A stretch of 64,000 nt of DNA from Rhodobacteraceae bacterium F11138. Lineage in GTDB: Bacteria; Pseudomonadota; Alphaproteobacteria; Rhodobacterales; Rhodobacteraceae. Position 1 is the stretch's first letter. Every line of letters starts with the position of its first letter. The position numbers and the translations under genes were made by a program. The stretch lies in NCBI GenBank assembly GCA_016521575.1, contig JAEKDP010000005.1, positions 186,001 to 250,000 on the forward strand, read 5' to 3'. A model generated the notes under the pieces. That model did not search any database. It was not told the origin of the DNA and saw only the letters and a program-made list of their open reading frames with translations. Shown here piece by piece: positions 28,801 through 38,282 of the stretch.

Positions 28801-29169
28801 GGGCCGGCCGTCCGCGGGCAACACCGCCACCGCCAGCCCGTTTTGCGCCGCCAGCGCCTGAATTTGCTGCAAACCATAGGCCCAGTAGGACACGCCACCG
28901 ATCAGGCGGATCAGGATGCCCTTGGCTCCGGCCAGCGTCTGTTCGACATAGGTGTCGACCGACAGCGGATGCTTCAGCGCCGCAAGATTGGCCAGCCGCA
29001 GGGTGGGCATTCGCCCATCCGGGCCGCCGCCGCGATGCCAGCCTGCCGCGAACGCGCCAAGATCGCTGTCCGAGAACGACAACACCACCAGATCCGCCGG
29101 GCTTTGGCCCAGGTCGGTGGGGGTTTCCGTTTCTTCAAGCCCATGGCTTTCGCGAAAGACGACATGCAT
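25873..29169 (-). CDS. cobN: Cobaltochelatase subunit CobN
   Basis: Large, porphyrin-binding subunit of the ATP-dependent cobaltochelatase that inserts cobalt into hydrogenobyrinate a,c-diamide. 1098 residues, at the shorter end for the family. Recognisable strings include [38 protein letters not shown] and [13 protein letters not shown]. The motor subunits CobS and CobT are not in the window. It lies 15 bases after cobW and overlaps cobG by 4. Confidence 0.95.
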   Translation of the reverse strand: MHVVFRESHGLEETETPTDLGQSPADLVVLSFSDSDLGAFAAGWHRGGGPDGRMPTLRLANLAALKHPLSVDTYVEQTLAGAKGILIRLIGGVSYWAYGLQQIQALAAQNGLAVAVLPADGRPDTRLDAYSTLPRSALQRLAHLCDTGGTVAAQAALAQMALAAGLYAGPVRGAKTLPQVGAWTPEHGVTCPATVFTENTRPRILITFYRAYLTAADLAPIDALFTAFRARGFDVAALFAPSLKAPDAADWLARQIAALTPAAIVNATAFSGKGDSGTSPLDATGVPVFQVALATSSRDAWAEAERGLSPADLAMHVVLPEVDGRILAGVASFKEPEIRDEALQFARAAHTPAPERIDAIAERVAGWVRLAPKPRSDRVPVLVLSTYPGKDWQMAHAVGLDALASAEAMLDDLRDQGYDTSPGDPLDVALKTARIRWPLEDYTSALATLPQALRDDLTTTWGAPEDDPACVDGALQFTALRRGKAVIALQPERGQPASREDDYHDLSRTPRHGYVAFYLWLRHALAADALVHIGAHGTLEWLPGKAVALSDTCWPEALIGDLPVIYPFIVNDPGEAAQAKRRIGAVTLGHVPPPLRASQTPDRMVRLETLLDEFSNADGLDPRRRDRLQADIRAEAQAIGVEHDLGLDRASSTAEAITRIDRFVCDIKESQFGDGLHVYGRAPQVQSPFDANATAEAEKRGLSDALNGKRIDAGPSGSPYRGRSDVLPTGRNLFTTDPRSVPTRSAHAQGVKLAEELVRRHLQDEGEYPKGLIVDLWGSATMRTAGEEFAMALHLLGVKPVWDAGSERVSGIEVLPITDLDRPRLDVTLRVSGLFRDVFPTLSALFGQAVRALSARDEAADWNPYAGHSPAARVFGPAPGSYGLGMGDLPETYTDAARAQAGEAWLNASAFTLEGTHIARDKDGIRDRVARADAFVHLQDLAETDLLLANDYATHEAGFAAAKAQTGGRAALYHLDNTNPATPRARTLPEEIARVVRARAANPDWIKGMQRHGFRGAAEIAATLEHMAAFAHLADAVAPHLFDLYHDATLGDDEIDAFLAKANPDAHRAMQDRFRALHDAGLWSTRRNSIRAMLEDRT

Positions 29170-29184
29170 CGGCGGCGGGCCTTG

Positions 29185-30240
29185 CTATTCGGCGGCCTGG
29201 GGCGCGCCGGTCAGGACATCCCGGATCGCGGCGGCGTCGATGTCGTCATGCTCGGCGATGACCACCAACCGGCTGCGCCGGGACTCGTCGGGTTTCCACG
29301 GGCGGTCGTATTGATGCCGCACGCGCGCGCCGACCGCTTGTACCAGCAGGCGCATGGGTTTGCCGGTCACCGCGGCATAGCCCTTGACGCGCAGGATGTT
29401 GTGCGAGTTTGCCAGATGCTCGATCCTAGCCACCAGGTCGGCGGGGTCGGATTGTTCGGGCAGTTCGATCACCACGCTTTCGAAATCGTCGTGTTCGTGC
29501 TCCTCGACCCCGTCGTGATGGCTGGGGCGGGCATCCATATCGTCTTCGGCGGCGGCCTCCAGCCCCAGGATCACGCGGGCATCGACCACGCCTTCGGCCA
29601 CTTCGACCACGGGCAGGGGCCGTGGCGCTTCGGCGGCGATGATCTCGCGCGCACGGGCCACGCCTTCGGGTCCGGCGAGGTCGGGTTTGGTCAGCAGGAT
29701 GATGTCGGCGCAGCTGATCTGATCCTCGAACACTTCGGACAGGGGCGTTTCATGGTCCAGGCTGTCATCGGCGGCGCGTTGCGCGTCGACCCGCGCCACA
29801 TCGGGCGCGAACCGGCCGGCGGCGACGGCTTCGGCATCGGCCAATGCGATCACGCCATCAACGGTGATGCGGCTGCGGATGTCCGGCCAGTCAAACGCCT
29901 TGAGCAGCGGCTTGGGCAGCGCCAGCCCCGAGGTTTCGATCAGGATATGATCCGGGCGCGGATCGAGCGCCATCAAGGCTTCGATGGTCGGGATGAAATC
30001 ATCGGCCACGGTGCAGCAGATACAGCCGTTGGCCAGTTCCAGGATGTTCTCGGCCGGGCAATCGGGAATGGCGCAGGATTTCAGGATCTCGCCATCCACA
30101 CCCACATCGCCAAATTCGTTGACGATGACGGCCAGGCGCTTGCCCTGGGGTTCGGTCATCAGGTGACGCACCAGCGTGGTCTTGCCAGAGCCGAGAAAGC
30201 CGGTGATCACGGTGACGGGAAGTTTGGACAGGTCGGACAT
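29185..30240 (-). CDS. cobW: CobW, G3E-family GTPase metallochaperone
   Basis: COG0523 GTPase thought to deliver cobalt during cobalamin synthesis. 351 residues. Walker A is GFLGSGKT (14-21). The metal motif GCICC is at 72-76. A His/Glu/Asp-rich stretch lies around 235-255 (SHHDGVEEHEHDD) and a C-terminal CobW_C domain contains ILRVKGYAAVTGKP. The ATG at 30240 was preferred to one 33 bases upstream because the family begins at the P-loop strand. It lies 1 base from the DUF1636 gene stop. Confidence 0.94.
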   Translation of the reverse strand: MSDLSKLPVTVITGFLGSGKTTLVRHLMTEPQGKRLAVIVNEFGDVGVDGEILKSCAIPDCPAENILELANGCICCTVADDFIPTIEALMALDPRPDHILIETSGLALPKPLLKAFDWPDIRSRITVDGVIALADAEAVAAGRFAPDVARVDAQRAADDSLDHETPLSEVFEDQISCADIILLTKPDLAGPEGVARAREIIAAEAPRPLPVVEVAEGVVDARVILGLEAAAEDDMDARPSHHDGVEEHEHDDFESVVIELPEQSDPADLVARIEHLANSHNILRVKGYAAVTGKPMRLLVQAVGARVRHQYDRPWKPDESRRSRLVVIAEHDDIDAAAIRDVLTGAPQAAE

Positions 30241-30241
30241 T

Positions 30242-30643
30242 CTACAGGTCTCCAATCGGGGGGATGCGGGCAATACAGTTCTTGCGGAAATGGACCGGGC
30301 GGTCGCGCCAGGGCACCAGACCGTCGGCGGTGGCGTGATAGCGGGACGCGACGTCCAGGATCATATCCGCGTCCTGGGTTTCATCGAAATTTCCATAGAC
30401 ATAGGTCCAGCGCCCGGCGCCGCCCCGCAGCACGATCGAACAGCCCTGGTCGCAATTGGACAGGCATTCGACCGGGCGCAGCGAGACCCCCGGCGGAATG
30501 TCGCCACTGTTCAGCGCGTCGTAGAGCAGGGCGCCGGGACGCGGGCCTTCGGTGTCGGTCGGCTGGCCTTTGCGGCAGGTCATGCAGACCAGCAACTCGA
30601 CGGGCGCGGTCTGGGGTGCGATCTGGGGCGGGGTTTGGCTCAT
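30242..30643 (-). CDS. DUF1636 protein, cysteine-rich, first gene of the cob operon
   Basis: 133 residues with a ferredoxin-like cysteine pattern: Cys20 and Cys23 (LLVCMTCRKGQ), then Cys60, Cys64 and Cys68 (VECLSNCDQGCS). DUF1636 proteins regularly sit beside cobW/cobN, and a redox or metal-carrier role has been supposed but, to my knowledge, not shown. The start at 30643 is chosen over a longer frame that would run into the riboswitch. It is separated from the riboswitch 3' end by about 95 bases. Confidence 0.85.
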   Translation of the reverse strand: MSQTPPQIAPQTAPVELLVCMTCRKGQPTDTEGPRPGALLYDALNSGDIPPGVSLRPVECLSNCDQGCSIVLRGGAGRWTYVYGNFDETQDADMILDVASRYHATADGLVPWRDRPVHFRKNCIARIPPIGDL

Positions 30644-30737
30644 CCGGTCTTTCCCTTGTCGGCAGGCGGGGAAATTGCGGGCAAAGCCGTGGCCGGGCCC
30701 GTTCCCGAGACACCCCGCCCGGTTTACGTCACGTTTT

Positions 30738-30903
30738 GCTGGCAGGTCTCCCGGCTTGCGGATGTCAGAAAGCGGGGGCTTTCTGGCGGGCATCCCGCCT
30801 TCCCGACCTGTGGGTCAGTGGCTTGGGTGTCCTCTCCGGTCACGGTCGCGGGGGCGGCTGCGTCGTGCATTCCCTTTTCATCTGCGTATTGCAGAAACCA
30901 GCA
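30738..30903 (-). promoter_or_regulatory. Cobalamin riboswitch heading the 13-kb cob operon
   Basis: On the minus strand, P1 arms TGCTGG (30898-30903) and CCAGCA (30738-30743) enclose AAAAGGGAATGC, GCCGCCCCCGCGACCGT, AGCCACTGACCC, GGGAAGGCGGG and the B12 box CCGGGAGACCTGCC, in standard order. It should repress DUF1636-cobW-cobN and all downstream minus-strand cob genes when adenosylcobalamin is abundant. The control mode (translation or termination) is not evident. Confidence 0.94.
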
Positions 30904-30910
30904 CTTGGCG

Positions 30911-30939
30911 GAATGGGCCAAGCGATAGGGGCTTGTCAA
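30911..30939 (-). promoter_or_regulatory. Putative promoter of the cob operon
   Basis: A perfect -35 TTGACA (30934-30939), a 17-base spacer and a poor -10 CCATTC (30911-30916), minus strand. Transcription would start near 30904, at the edge of riboswitch stem P1, which supports the call despite the weak -10. Confidence 0.55.
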
Positions 30940-30976
30940 GCACAAGCGGTCCCCTCCGCGCGGTTCGCGAAATCAA

Positions 30977-31000
30977 ACAGGCCGCCCATGGGCGGCCTGT
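30977..31000 (-). terminator. Terminator of the pyrophosphatase gene
   Basis: A 24-base perfect palindrome with arms ACAGGCCGCCC. On the minus strand it is followed by TTTGATTT, 24 bases after the ppaC stop. Confidence 0.8.
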
Positions 31001-31023
31001 AGCGTGCAGAAATGCGGTGAAGA

Positions 31024-31944
31024 TCAGAGTTTGAGATTCGGGATGATCTGTTTTTTGCGGCTGACCACGCCGGGCAGCACGATCGTGTCGCCATCGGCCC
31101 GGGCATCGAAACTGTTGGCGGCGACGGATTTCACCAGATCGTTGGGCACCAGCAGGGTCGCTTGTTCGTTCAGAATGTCCACCACGAAGAGCAGCACCTG
31201 ATCGACGCCATCTTCGGCAGCCACCGACACCATGGTCTCCATCAGGCCGGCCTTGCGGTCCAGAACCGTGGCGGGAGAGGTGGTTTCCAGCACCGACACC
31301 CGGAACTTCGTGCCTTCGACCTCGTATTCCTTGCTGTCCATGCGCAGCAGATCCGCGTCCGAGAACGAAGAGACATCGGATTTTGCCGCAAACATCTCGG
31401 CTGCGTAATCCGGGATCGAGATGCCCAGATCGTCGGCCAGCCCTTGTGCGACGGCCTTGTCATGGTCGGTGGTGGTCGGGCTGCGGAATTCCAGCGTATC
31501 CGACAGGATGCAGGTCAATGCGGTGGCCTTGGCCCATTCCGGCATCCTGGCGGCGTCCTCACCCATCAGGTCAACCATGATCGTCGCGGTGCAGGCCAGC
31601 GGGCGGATGGTAATGTCGATCGGCCCTTTGGTTTCCAGCCCGCCGACCAGCTTGTGGTGGTCGATGATCGCCTGGATACCGGCATTGTTGATGTTGGCGG
31701 GCAGTTCGGCCGGGTTGTTGGTGTCCACGATCACGACAGGCGCGTCGTCGGCCACATCTTCGATGATTTCCGGCTTGGCCAGATCCCAGCGTTGCAGCAG
31801 GAACGCGGCCTCGGTGTTGGGTTCGCCCAGCAGCACGGGTTTGGCGGGGGTGCCCTTGATCTCGTTCAGGTACCAGGCCCAGAGAATGGGCGAGCCGGTG
31901 CTGTCGGTGTCGGGGGATTTGTGGCCGAAAACCTGGATGGTCAT
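31024..31944 (-). CDS. ppaC: Manganese-dependent inorganic pyrophosphatase (family II)
   Basis: DHH-superfamily enzyme that hydrolyses pyrophosphate in the cytoplasm. 306 residues from MTIQVFGHKSPDTDSTGS. The metal ligands are visible: His8, Asp12, Asp14, Asp74 (IVDTNN), and Asp95-His96-His97 (DHHK). The C-terminal DHHA2 domain ends SRKKQIIPNL. Longer upstream frames overlap the divergent sulfotransferase gene and are rejected. It is monocistronic, with its own terminator. Confidence 0.96.
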   Translation of the reverse strand: MTIQVFGHKSPDTDSTGSPILWAWYLNEIKGTPAKPVLLGEPNTEAAFLLQRWDLAKPEIIEDVADDAPVVIVDTNNPAELPANINNAGIQAIIDHHKLVGGLETKGPIDITIRPLACTATIMVDLMGEDAARMPEWAKATALTCILSDTLEFRSPTTTDHDKAVAQGLADDLGISIPDYAAEMFAAKSDVSSFSDADLLRMDSKEYEVEGTKFRVSVLETTSPATVLDRKAGLMETMVSVAAEDGVDQVLLFVVDILNEQATLLVPNDLVKSVAANSFDARADGDTIVLPGVVSRKKQIIPNLKL

Positions 31945-32128
31945 GAATCGTGTCCTGTTCAGAAAAGAATGGGTTGCGCGCCTTATAGAAATGCGCCCTG
32001 CGAATGTCACCCGTTGTTGTCCGCGCTGCGACCGTTGGTCTGAAATCGCGGTCCGGGCGTGGATTTGACTTTTCGGCGGGGCGCTGGTCAAACGGTGAAA
32101 CGCCGTCACTTGCCGGATCGCTCTGCCG

Positions 32129-32776
32129 ATGATTTCCCATCCCCGTGAAACGCTGTTCGTGCATATCCCCAAAACCGGCGGGCAAAGCATCGAGACCGTG
32201 TTTCTGCAGGATCTGGGGCTGACATGGCAGGACCGGGGCGCATTGTGCCTGGGTCACAATGACGACCGGTCGCGGGGGCCGGAAAAGCTGGCGCATCTGT
32301 ATGCGTCGGAATATGTGGCATTGGGGCATATCGATGCCAAACGGTTCGCGCGCTACTACAAGTTCGCAGTGGTCCGGCACCCTTACACGCGGGCGTTGTC
32401 CGAGTACCGGTATCGCGCCGGCGCGCTCGCGCGGCGGGGGCAGGGGCGGGGGCAGGGGCACGAATTGCCGGATCTGACTCGCTTTCTGAACGCGGATATC
32501 AGCGATGACTATAGCGATCTGTCCCGCCATCTGGTGCCGCAGCTGCGTTATGTGCAGGATGCGCAAGGCCGGGTTCTGGTGGATCGGGTGCTGCGGTTCG
32601 AAGACTTGTCCCGGCAGATCGCACCGGTTCTGTTGCGGATCTTCGGAGGCGCGCGCGCCTTGCCGCATCGCAACAAATCCCCACGCTTGCCGCAGGTGGC
32701 ACTGACGCCGGACCAGAAGAAGCGGATATTCCATCGGTATCGAGCCGATTTCGAGGCGTTCGGATATGCCCCCTGA
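32129..32776 (+). CDS. Sulfotransferase family protein (Sulfotransfer_2-like)
   Basis: 215 residues. The 5'-phosphosulfate loop VHIPKTGGQSIE (11-22) and the 3'-phosphate motif VVRHPYTRALSEY (81-93) identify a PAPS-dependent sulfotransferase fold. A low-complexity Gly/Arg insert (RRGQGRGQGHE, from a repeated GGGGCA stretch at 32436-32460) lies in the middle. The acceptor is unknown; cell-surface glycans are usual for the family. It overlaps the next gene by 11 bases. The window also holds sat-cysC, which makes the PAPS donor. Confidence 0.82.
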   Translation: MISHPRETLFVHIPKTGGQSIETVFLQDLGLTWQDRGALCLGHNDDRSRGPEKLAHLYASEYVALGHIDAKRFARYYKFAVVRHPYTRALSEYRYRAGALARRGQGRGQGHELPDLTRFLNADISDDYSDLSRHLVPQLRYVQDAQGRVLVDRVLRFEDLSRQIAPVLLRIFGGARALPHRNKSPRLPQVALTPDQKKRIFHRYRADFEAFGYAP

Positions 32777-33497
32777 GCAAACCCCGCGCGAGCAACATCT
32801 TTACCCGCCGGTCAAGCGGCTTCTGGAACGGCAAGGCTATGAGGTAAAAGGCGAGGTCGGCGCGGCCGACGTGGTGGCGCGCCGCGGGGATGAGCCTCCC
32901 GTCATCGTTGAATTGAAATTGCGGTTCTCGCTGACCTTGTTTCATCAGGCAATTGCGCGGCTGGCGATCACGGATCTGGTTTATGTCGCTGTCCCGCGAC
33001 CGGGGGGGCGCACAGCCCGACGCGCGCTCAAGGACAACCTGGCCCTGTGTCGCCGGCTGGGGCTGGGTCTGATCACGGTGCGCCGCGATGGCCGGGCCGA
33101 GGTCCACTGTGATCCGGGTCCCTATGCGCCCCGGAAATCGGCCAAACGACAGGCCCGGCTTCTGCGGGCGTTCGACCGTTTGCAGGGGGACCCGAACGCG
33201 GGCGGCGCGACACGCCACGGGATCGTCACCGGGTATCGGCAGGACGCGTTGCGATGTGCCGCGTATCTGGCCGAGCAGGGACCATGCAAGGGTGCGGTCG
33301 TGGCACAGGCGGTGCAGGTGCCCCATGCGACGCGGATCATGGCCGATAATCACTATGGTTGGTTCCAGCGGGTCTCACGCGGAGTATACGCCCTGAGCGG
33401 GGCTGGTTCAGAAGGGTTGAAACATTGGGCTTATAGCTGGGAACAGCAGGCGAGCGCCGGTGCAATAGCGGTGGATGAGTCGCCGAATCAGCCCTGA
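32766..33497 (+). CDS. DUF2161 protein with PD-(D/E)XK nuclease fold
   Basis: 243 residues. The N-terminal half carries the nuclease core: Asp35 in GAADVVARR and Glu49-Leu-Lys51 in VIVELKLRF, the D-(X)n-ExK pattern. The C-terminal part (about 150-230) looks like a winged-helix region (AVVAQAVQVPHATRIMADNHYGWFQRV). The family is annotated as putative phosphodiesterase; no substrate is known to me. It starts 11 bases inside the sulfotransferase gene, so the two are probably translationally coupled, though no functional link is apparent. Confidence 0.8.
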   Translation: MPPEQTPREQHLYPPVKRLLERQGYEVKGEVGAADVVARRGDEPPVIVELKLRFSLTLFHQAIARLAITDLVYVAVPRPGGRTARRALKDNLALCRRLGLGLITVRRDGRAEVHCDPGPYAPRKSAKRQARLLRAFDRLQGDPNAGGATRHGIVTGYRQDALRCAAYLAEQGPCKGAVVAQAVQVPHATRIMADNHYGWFQRVSRGVYALSGAGSEGLKHWAYSWEQQASAGAIAVDESPNQP

Positions 33498-33755
33498 AAT
33501 CGGGGTGAAAACACCGATTGATTCGCTTTGATGCTAATCGAACGGCTTAGGGGAATCCCGTAATTCAACCTGAGGGGGGTAAGCGACTTTTCGCCTATCA
33601 AGGTCAGATTGTATTTTGCGGGTTATTGCCGGTTTTCAGCAAAATTCATTAGATTTGCGCGGATTTTTGCCTACACTCATGGTGTCTGCAAGTTAATCAG
33701 TACCGCCGTTTCTTGTTTTCGTGTTGCTCCGTCGGAGCTGTTTAGGAGGCCTACA
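33498..33755. other. Lower-GC upstream region with a possible promoter
   Basis: About 260 bases without a gene, clearly more AT-rich than its surroundings. TTGCCG (33626-33631) and TAGATT (33650-33655), 18 bases apart, form a plausible plus-strand promoter for the small gene or RNA that follows. Confidence 0.4.
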
Positions 33756-34019
33756 ATGTACGACATTGCATACCTCTTGGTTCTGTTACCGGGCGCGTGT
33801 ATTTTCAGCGCGACCCTGTACGGTTTGTTTTTTCGTCCCGCAGGCATTTTTTTCGGATCCTACAATAGCGGTTTGCGCGCGATCTCTGCTCCGAGTGCCG
33901 AGGCGTTTTCCCGCTTGTCTATTTCGACACCCGCCAGTGGTTTGAGTACGGCATTTGTCGTGTCGGCCTGCGGTCGGTTTGGATCCCTTTTCAGAGGCCA
34001 TGTGTCACCAATTCGATGA
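33756..34019 (+). CDS. Small membrane protein, or part of a small RNA unit
   Basis: An 87-residue frame with an excellent ribosome site, TAGGAGG, 6 bases before the ATG. The product starts MYDIAYLLVLLPGACIFSATLYGLFF, one clear membrane helix, followed by a Ser/Ala-rich tail without recognisable features. The base composition is unlike the neighbouring genes. A strong hairpin lies 35 bases after the stop, so this is a discrete transcription unit. The N-terminal helix may be the functional part; alternatively the transcript acts as RNA. I found no family match by eye. Confidence 0.5.
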   Translation: MYDIAYLLVLLPGACIFSATLYGLFFRPAGIFFGSYNSGLRAISAPSAEAFSRLSISTPASGLSTAFVVSACGRFGSLFRGHVSPIR

Positions 34020-34054
34020 CTCGGCGTGTTGCCTCGCTATTGTTCAAAATGGGT

Positions 34055-34086
34055 GCCGCCCCTGCTTGGAATTCAGCAGGGGCGGC
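34055..34086 (+). terminator. Strong hairpin ending the small-protein unit
   Basis: A 12-bp stem GCCGCCCCTGCT / AGCAGGGGCGGC with an 8-base loop, followed by TTCCGTTT on the plus strand. It closes the unit starting near 33660. Confidence 0.75.
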
Positions 34087-34327
34087 TTCCGTTTCAGAAA
34101 TCCGATATGTTTGGTTTCTTCGTTTCGGGATGTCTTTATCCGCCCGATGACGCGGCCCAGAGAAACGTGTCAGAAACCTGTTTGGTGGGCTCGATTCCAT
34201 CCGTTGGATATGTAATGCCCATTGCGTGGGCGTGCTGTGTGAACGCTGACTCGCCGTCAAAATCGCCCCTGACAGGCACCTGGACGATCGCCCGGTTCGA
34301 CCGGTGATTTTTTTGTTGCGTGGCCTG

Positions 34328-34356
34328 TTGACTTGGGCGCGGGCTATCCCTAGCTA
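34328..34356 (+). promoter_or_regulatory. groESL promoter
   Basis: TTGACT (34328-34333) and TAGCTA (34351-34356) with a 17-base spacer, just before the CIRCE operator, so the start site would lie at or within the operator's first arm. Confidence 0.7.
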
Positions 34357-34363
34357 TGCCTCG

Positions 34364-34390
34364 TTATCACTCTCTCGGGGTGAGTGATAA
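34364..34390 (+). promoter_or_regulatory. CIRCE operator (HrcA binding site) for groESL
   Basis: A perfect 9-9-9 inverted repeat, TTATCACTC - nine bases - GAGTGATAA. The canonical form is TTAGCACTC/GAGTGCTAA; here both arms carry the matching G-to-T/C-to-A change, so symmetry is kept. It should let HrcA repress groESL outside heat stress. It lies 58 bases before the groES start. Confidence 0.9.
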
Positions 34391-34448
34391 TACCCGTCAC
34401 GGGAGCGGAGGACCCCGAAAGAACTTTGAGCGTTAAGGAGCTGCAAAG

Positions 34449-34760
34449 ATGGCATTCAAACCACTTCATGACCGGGTGCTGGTGCGCCGCGTCGAAAGCG
34501 ATGAAAAAACCGCTGGCGGGCTGATCATCCCCGATAGCGCCAAGGAAAAGCCCGCCGAGGGCATCGTTGTTGCCTGTGGTGAAGGCGCCCGCAAGGACAG
34601 CGGCGAACTGATCGAGATGGCTGTTGCGGACGGTGACAAGATCCTGTTCGGCAAATGGTCCGGCACCGAAGTCACCGTCGACGGTGAAGAGCTGCTGATC
34701 ATGAAAGAAAGCGACATTCTGGGGATCATCGAAGCGAGCGCAGCCGCCAAGGCGGCCTGA
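34449..34760 (+). CDS. groES: Co-chaperonin GroES
   Basis: Heptameric lid of the chaperonin. 103 residues, slightly longer than the usual 95-97 because of an Ala-rich tail (EASAAAKAA). Motifs: [14 protein letters not shown] at the N-terminus, the mobile-loop region [17 protein letters not shown], and a late [10 protein letters not shown]. An AAGGAG site precedes the ATG. It lies 53 bases before groEL under a CIRCE-controlled promoter. Confidence 0.97.
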   Translation: MAFKPLHDRVLVRRVESDEKTAGGLIIPDSAKEKPAEGIVVACGEGARKDSGELIEMAVADGDKILFGKWSGTEVTVDGEELLIMKESDILGIIEASAAAKAA

Positions 34761-34801
34761 AGACCTCGACCCGTCTGATCTCAACCCAACGAACGCACTA
34801 G

Positions 34802-36460
<1,659 letters not shown>

Positions 36461-36490
36461 GCCACCCGTTTGCGAACGGAACGATCTTGA

Positions 36491-36517
36491 AAGAGGGGCC
36501 TTCTGGCCCCTCTTTTT
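36491..36517 (+). terminator. groESL terminator
   Basis: AAGAGGGGCC / GGCCCCTCTT stem with a TTCT tetraloop and a following TTT, 30 bases after the groEL stop. Confidence 0.92.
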
Positions 36518-36623
36518 CGTGAAATGGGGATGGTTGCGCCGCGACCCGCCCTGCGCCGGAACTTTCACGCCGGTTGACGCGATCTTGTATGTCCAAGCCG
36601 CATGATTGCGGATATGCGGCAGC

Positions 36624-37469
36624 ATGCGTCTGTTTCTTTTGACCTTTCTGACCATGGCCGCCTTTGCGGCGAATTCGTTGCTGAACCGTGTTGCGGTGGA
36701 CAGTGGTGGCATGGATCCGGCCAGTTTTGCGGCGCTGCGGGTGCTGGCAGGGGCCGTGGTTCTGGTCGGGCTGGTTTGGGCCAGGGGGCGAACCGTACCG
36801 CTGTGGCGGACGCGGCGCGTTGTCGGCGCGGGATCCCTGGCGGTGTACATGATCGGATTCTCGGCGGCCTATCTGACGCTGGATGCGGGGCTGGGGGCGC
36901 TGATCCTGTTTGGCATCGTGCAGATCACCATCTTTGCCCTGGCCACATTTCGGGGCATGCCACCGCGTCCGGGCCAGGTTTTCGGTTCGCTGATTGCTTT
37001 TGACGGGCTGGTCTGGGTGTTGTGGCCCACGGGCGACATACAGGCGGATCCGATGGGTATCCTGTTCATGGGCGCGGCGGGCGTCGGATGGGCGGTCTAC
37101 ACGTTGGCCGGGCGCAGCGAACCGGACGCGCTGGCCGGAACGGCGGCAAATTTCTGCATGGCTCTGCCTTGGGTCTTGCTTGTGTTTCTGTTTCTGGGAC
37201 GCCCCGCGCCGGTTCAGCCGTCAGGTGTGATGCTGGCGATCATTTCGGGCGCGGTGACCTCGGGGTTGGGTTATGCGCTGTGGTATTCCATCGTCGGGCG
37301 ATTTTCACCGGCGATGGTGGCGGTTGTGCAGTTGGCGGCCCCGGTTCTTGCCCTGATCGGCGGTGTCGTGCTGCTGGACGAGACCGCGACGCTTCGCCTG
37401 GCTCTGGGGGCGGCGCTGGTGCTGGGCGGGATTGTATTGTCCGCGCCGCGTGGTGCTGTGGTCAAGTGA
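36624..37469 (+). CDS. EamA/DMT family transporter
   Basis: 281 residues with about ten membrane helices in two EamA repeats. The first begins MRLFLLTFLTMAAFAANSLLNR; the second includes ISGAVTSGLGYALWYSIVGR and the ending GAALVLGGIVLS. The ATG at 36624 is preferred to a TTG 18 bases earlier. The substrate is unknown; relatives export amino acids or metabolites. A lipase gene follows 36 bases later on the same strand. Confidence 0.88.
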   Translation: MRLFLLTFLTMAAFAANSLLNRVAVDSGGMDPASFAALRVLAGAVVLVGLVWARGRTVPLWRTRRVVGAGSLAVYMIGFSAAYLTLDAGLGALILFGIVQITIFALATFRGMPPRPGQVFGSLIAFDGLVWVLWPTGDIQADPMGILFMGAAGVGWAVYTLAGRSEPDALAGTAANFCMALPWVLLVFLFLGRPAPVQPSGVMLAIISGAVTSGLGYALWYSIVGRFSPAMVAVVQLAAPVLALIGGVVLLDETATLRLALGAALVLGGIVLSAPRGAVVK

Positions 37470-37505
37470 CTTCCCCTGGATGGGAAAGCGGCGTATCTGG
37501 CGGGC

Positions 37506-38282
37506 ATGAAACGGATCTTCATTCTGGTGTTGCTGCTGCTGCCCGCTGCCGGGCGGGCGGACTGTGTCGTGTTGCTGCACGGTTTGGCCCGCACCGAGAC
37601 ATCTTTTGTCATAATGGAACAGGTTCTGGAGGCGCGCGGCTATGATGTGGTGCGCCCGGGGTATCCTTCGACCGATCTGCCGATTGCCGAGCTGGCCAGA
37701 CGCACCATCCCGGCGGCGGTGGCAGAATGCGGTGCGCGCAGGGTGCATTTCATCGCCCATTCCATGGGGGGGATTTTGATCCGCTACTGGTTCAGTCGTC
37801 AGAAACCCGATCGCCTGGGCCGGGTGGTGATGTTGGGACCACCGAACCAGGGCAGTGAACTGGTGGATGAGCTGGGGGATTACGAGGTGTTCGGGCTGTT
37901 GAACGGGCCTGCGGGCATGCAGCTGGGCACGGGGGCGGACGGGGTGCCACGAAACTTGCCGCCGGTGGATTTCCAATTGGGGGTGATTGCGGGCAACACG
38001 TCCTTGAACCCGGTGTTTTCGACCCTGATCGAAGGGCCGGATGATGGCAAGGTTTCGGTGCGCTCGACCCGCGTGCAGGGCATGGACGACCATATCGTCC
38101 TGCCCGTGACCCATACTTTCATGATGAACAATCCTCAGGTGATTGCAGAGGCGGTGTATTTTATTGAACATGGGCGGTTCAACCCGGATATTTCATGGGC
38201 CGATGCCGTGCTCGACACCATTGACAGCTTCTGTGTGATGGGCGGATGTGACGATGCGCCACTACAGGAGACGCCGCCTTGA
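37506..38282 (+). CDS. Secreted alpha/beta hydrolase (lipase-like)
   Basis: 258 residues with an N-terminal signal (MKRIFILVLLLLPAAGRA). The oxyanion strand VVLLHGLART and the nucleophile elbow AHSMGG (Ser86) are clear; Asp180 and His203 (VTHTFMM) are likely triad partners. Late cysteines (FCVMGGC) suggest a periplasmic disulfide. The function resembles triacylglycerol lipase/PGAP1-like esterases, but the substrate is not evident. Its stop overlaps the start of the phnM gene. Confidence 0.82.
   Translation: MKRIFILVLLLLPAAGRADCVVLLHGLARTETSFVIMEQVLEARGYDVVRPGYPSTDLPIAELARRTIPAAVAECGARRVHFIAHSMGGILIRYWFSRQKPDRLGRVVMLGPPNQGSELVDELGDYEVFGLLNGPAGMQLGTGADGVPRNLPPVDFQLGVIAGNTSLNPVFSTLIEGPDDGKVSVRSTRVQGMDDHIVLPVTHTFMMNNPQVIAEAVYFIEHGRFNPDISWADAVLDTIDSFCVMGGCDDAPLQETPP

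Noticed and set aside
28609..31002. A 797-codon plus-strand frame opposite cobN and cobW
   Set aside because: Runs through three genes and a riboswitch; no motif.
32436..32460. GGGGCA-type repeat tract as a possible tandem-repeat or CRISPR element
   Set aside because: It is short, in frame inside the sulfotransferase gene and encodes Gly/Arg/Gln; no spacers.
34026..34307. A 93-codon plus-strand frame upstream of groES
   Set aside because: It reads through the strong hairpin at 34055-34086 and has no ribosome site.
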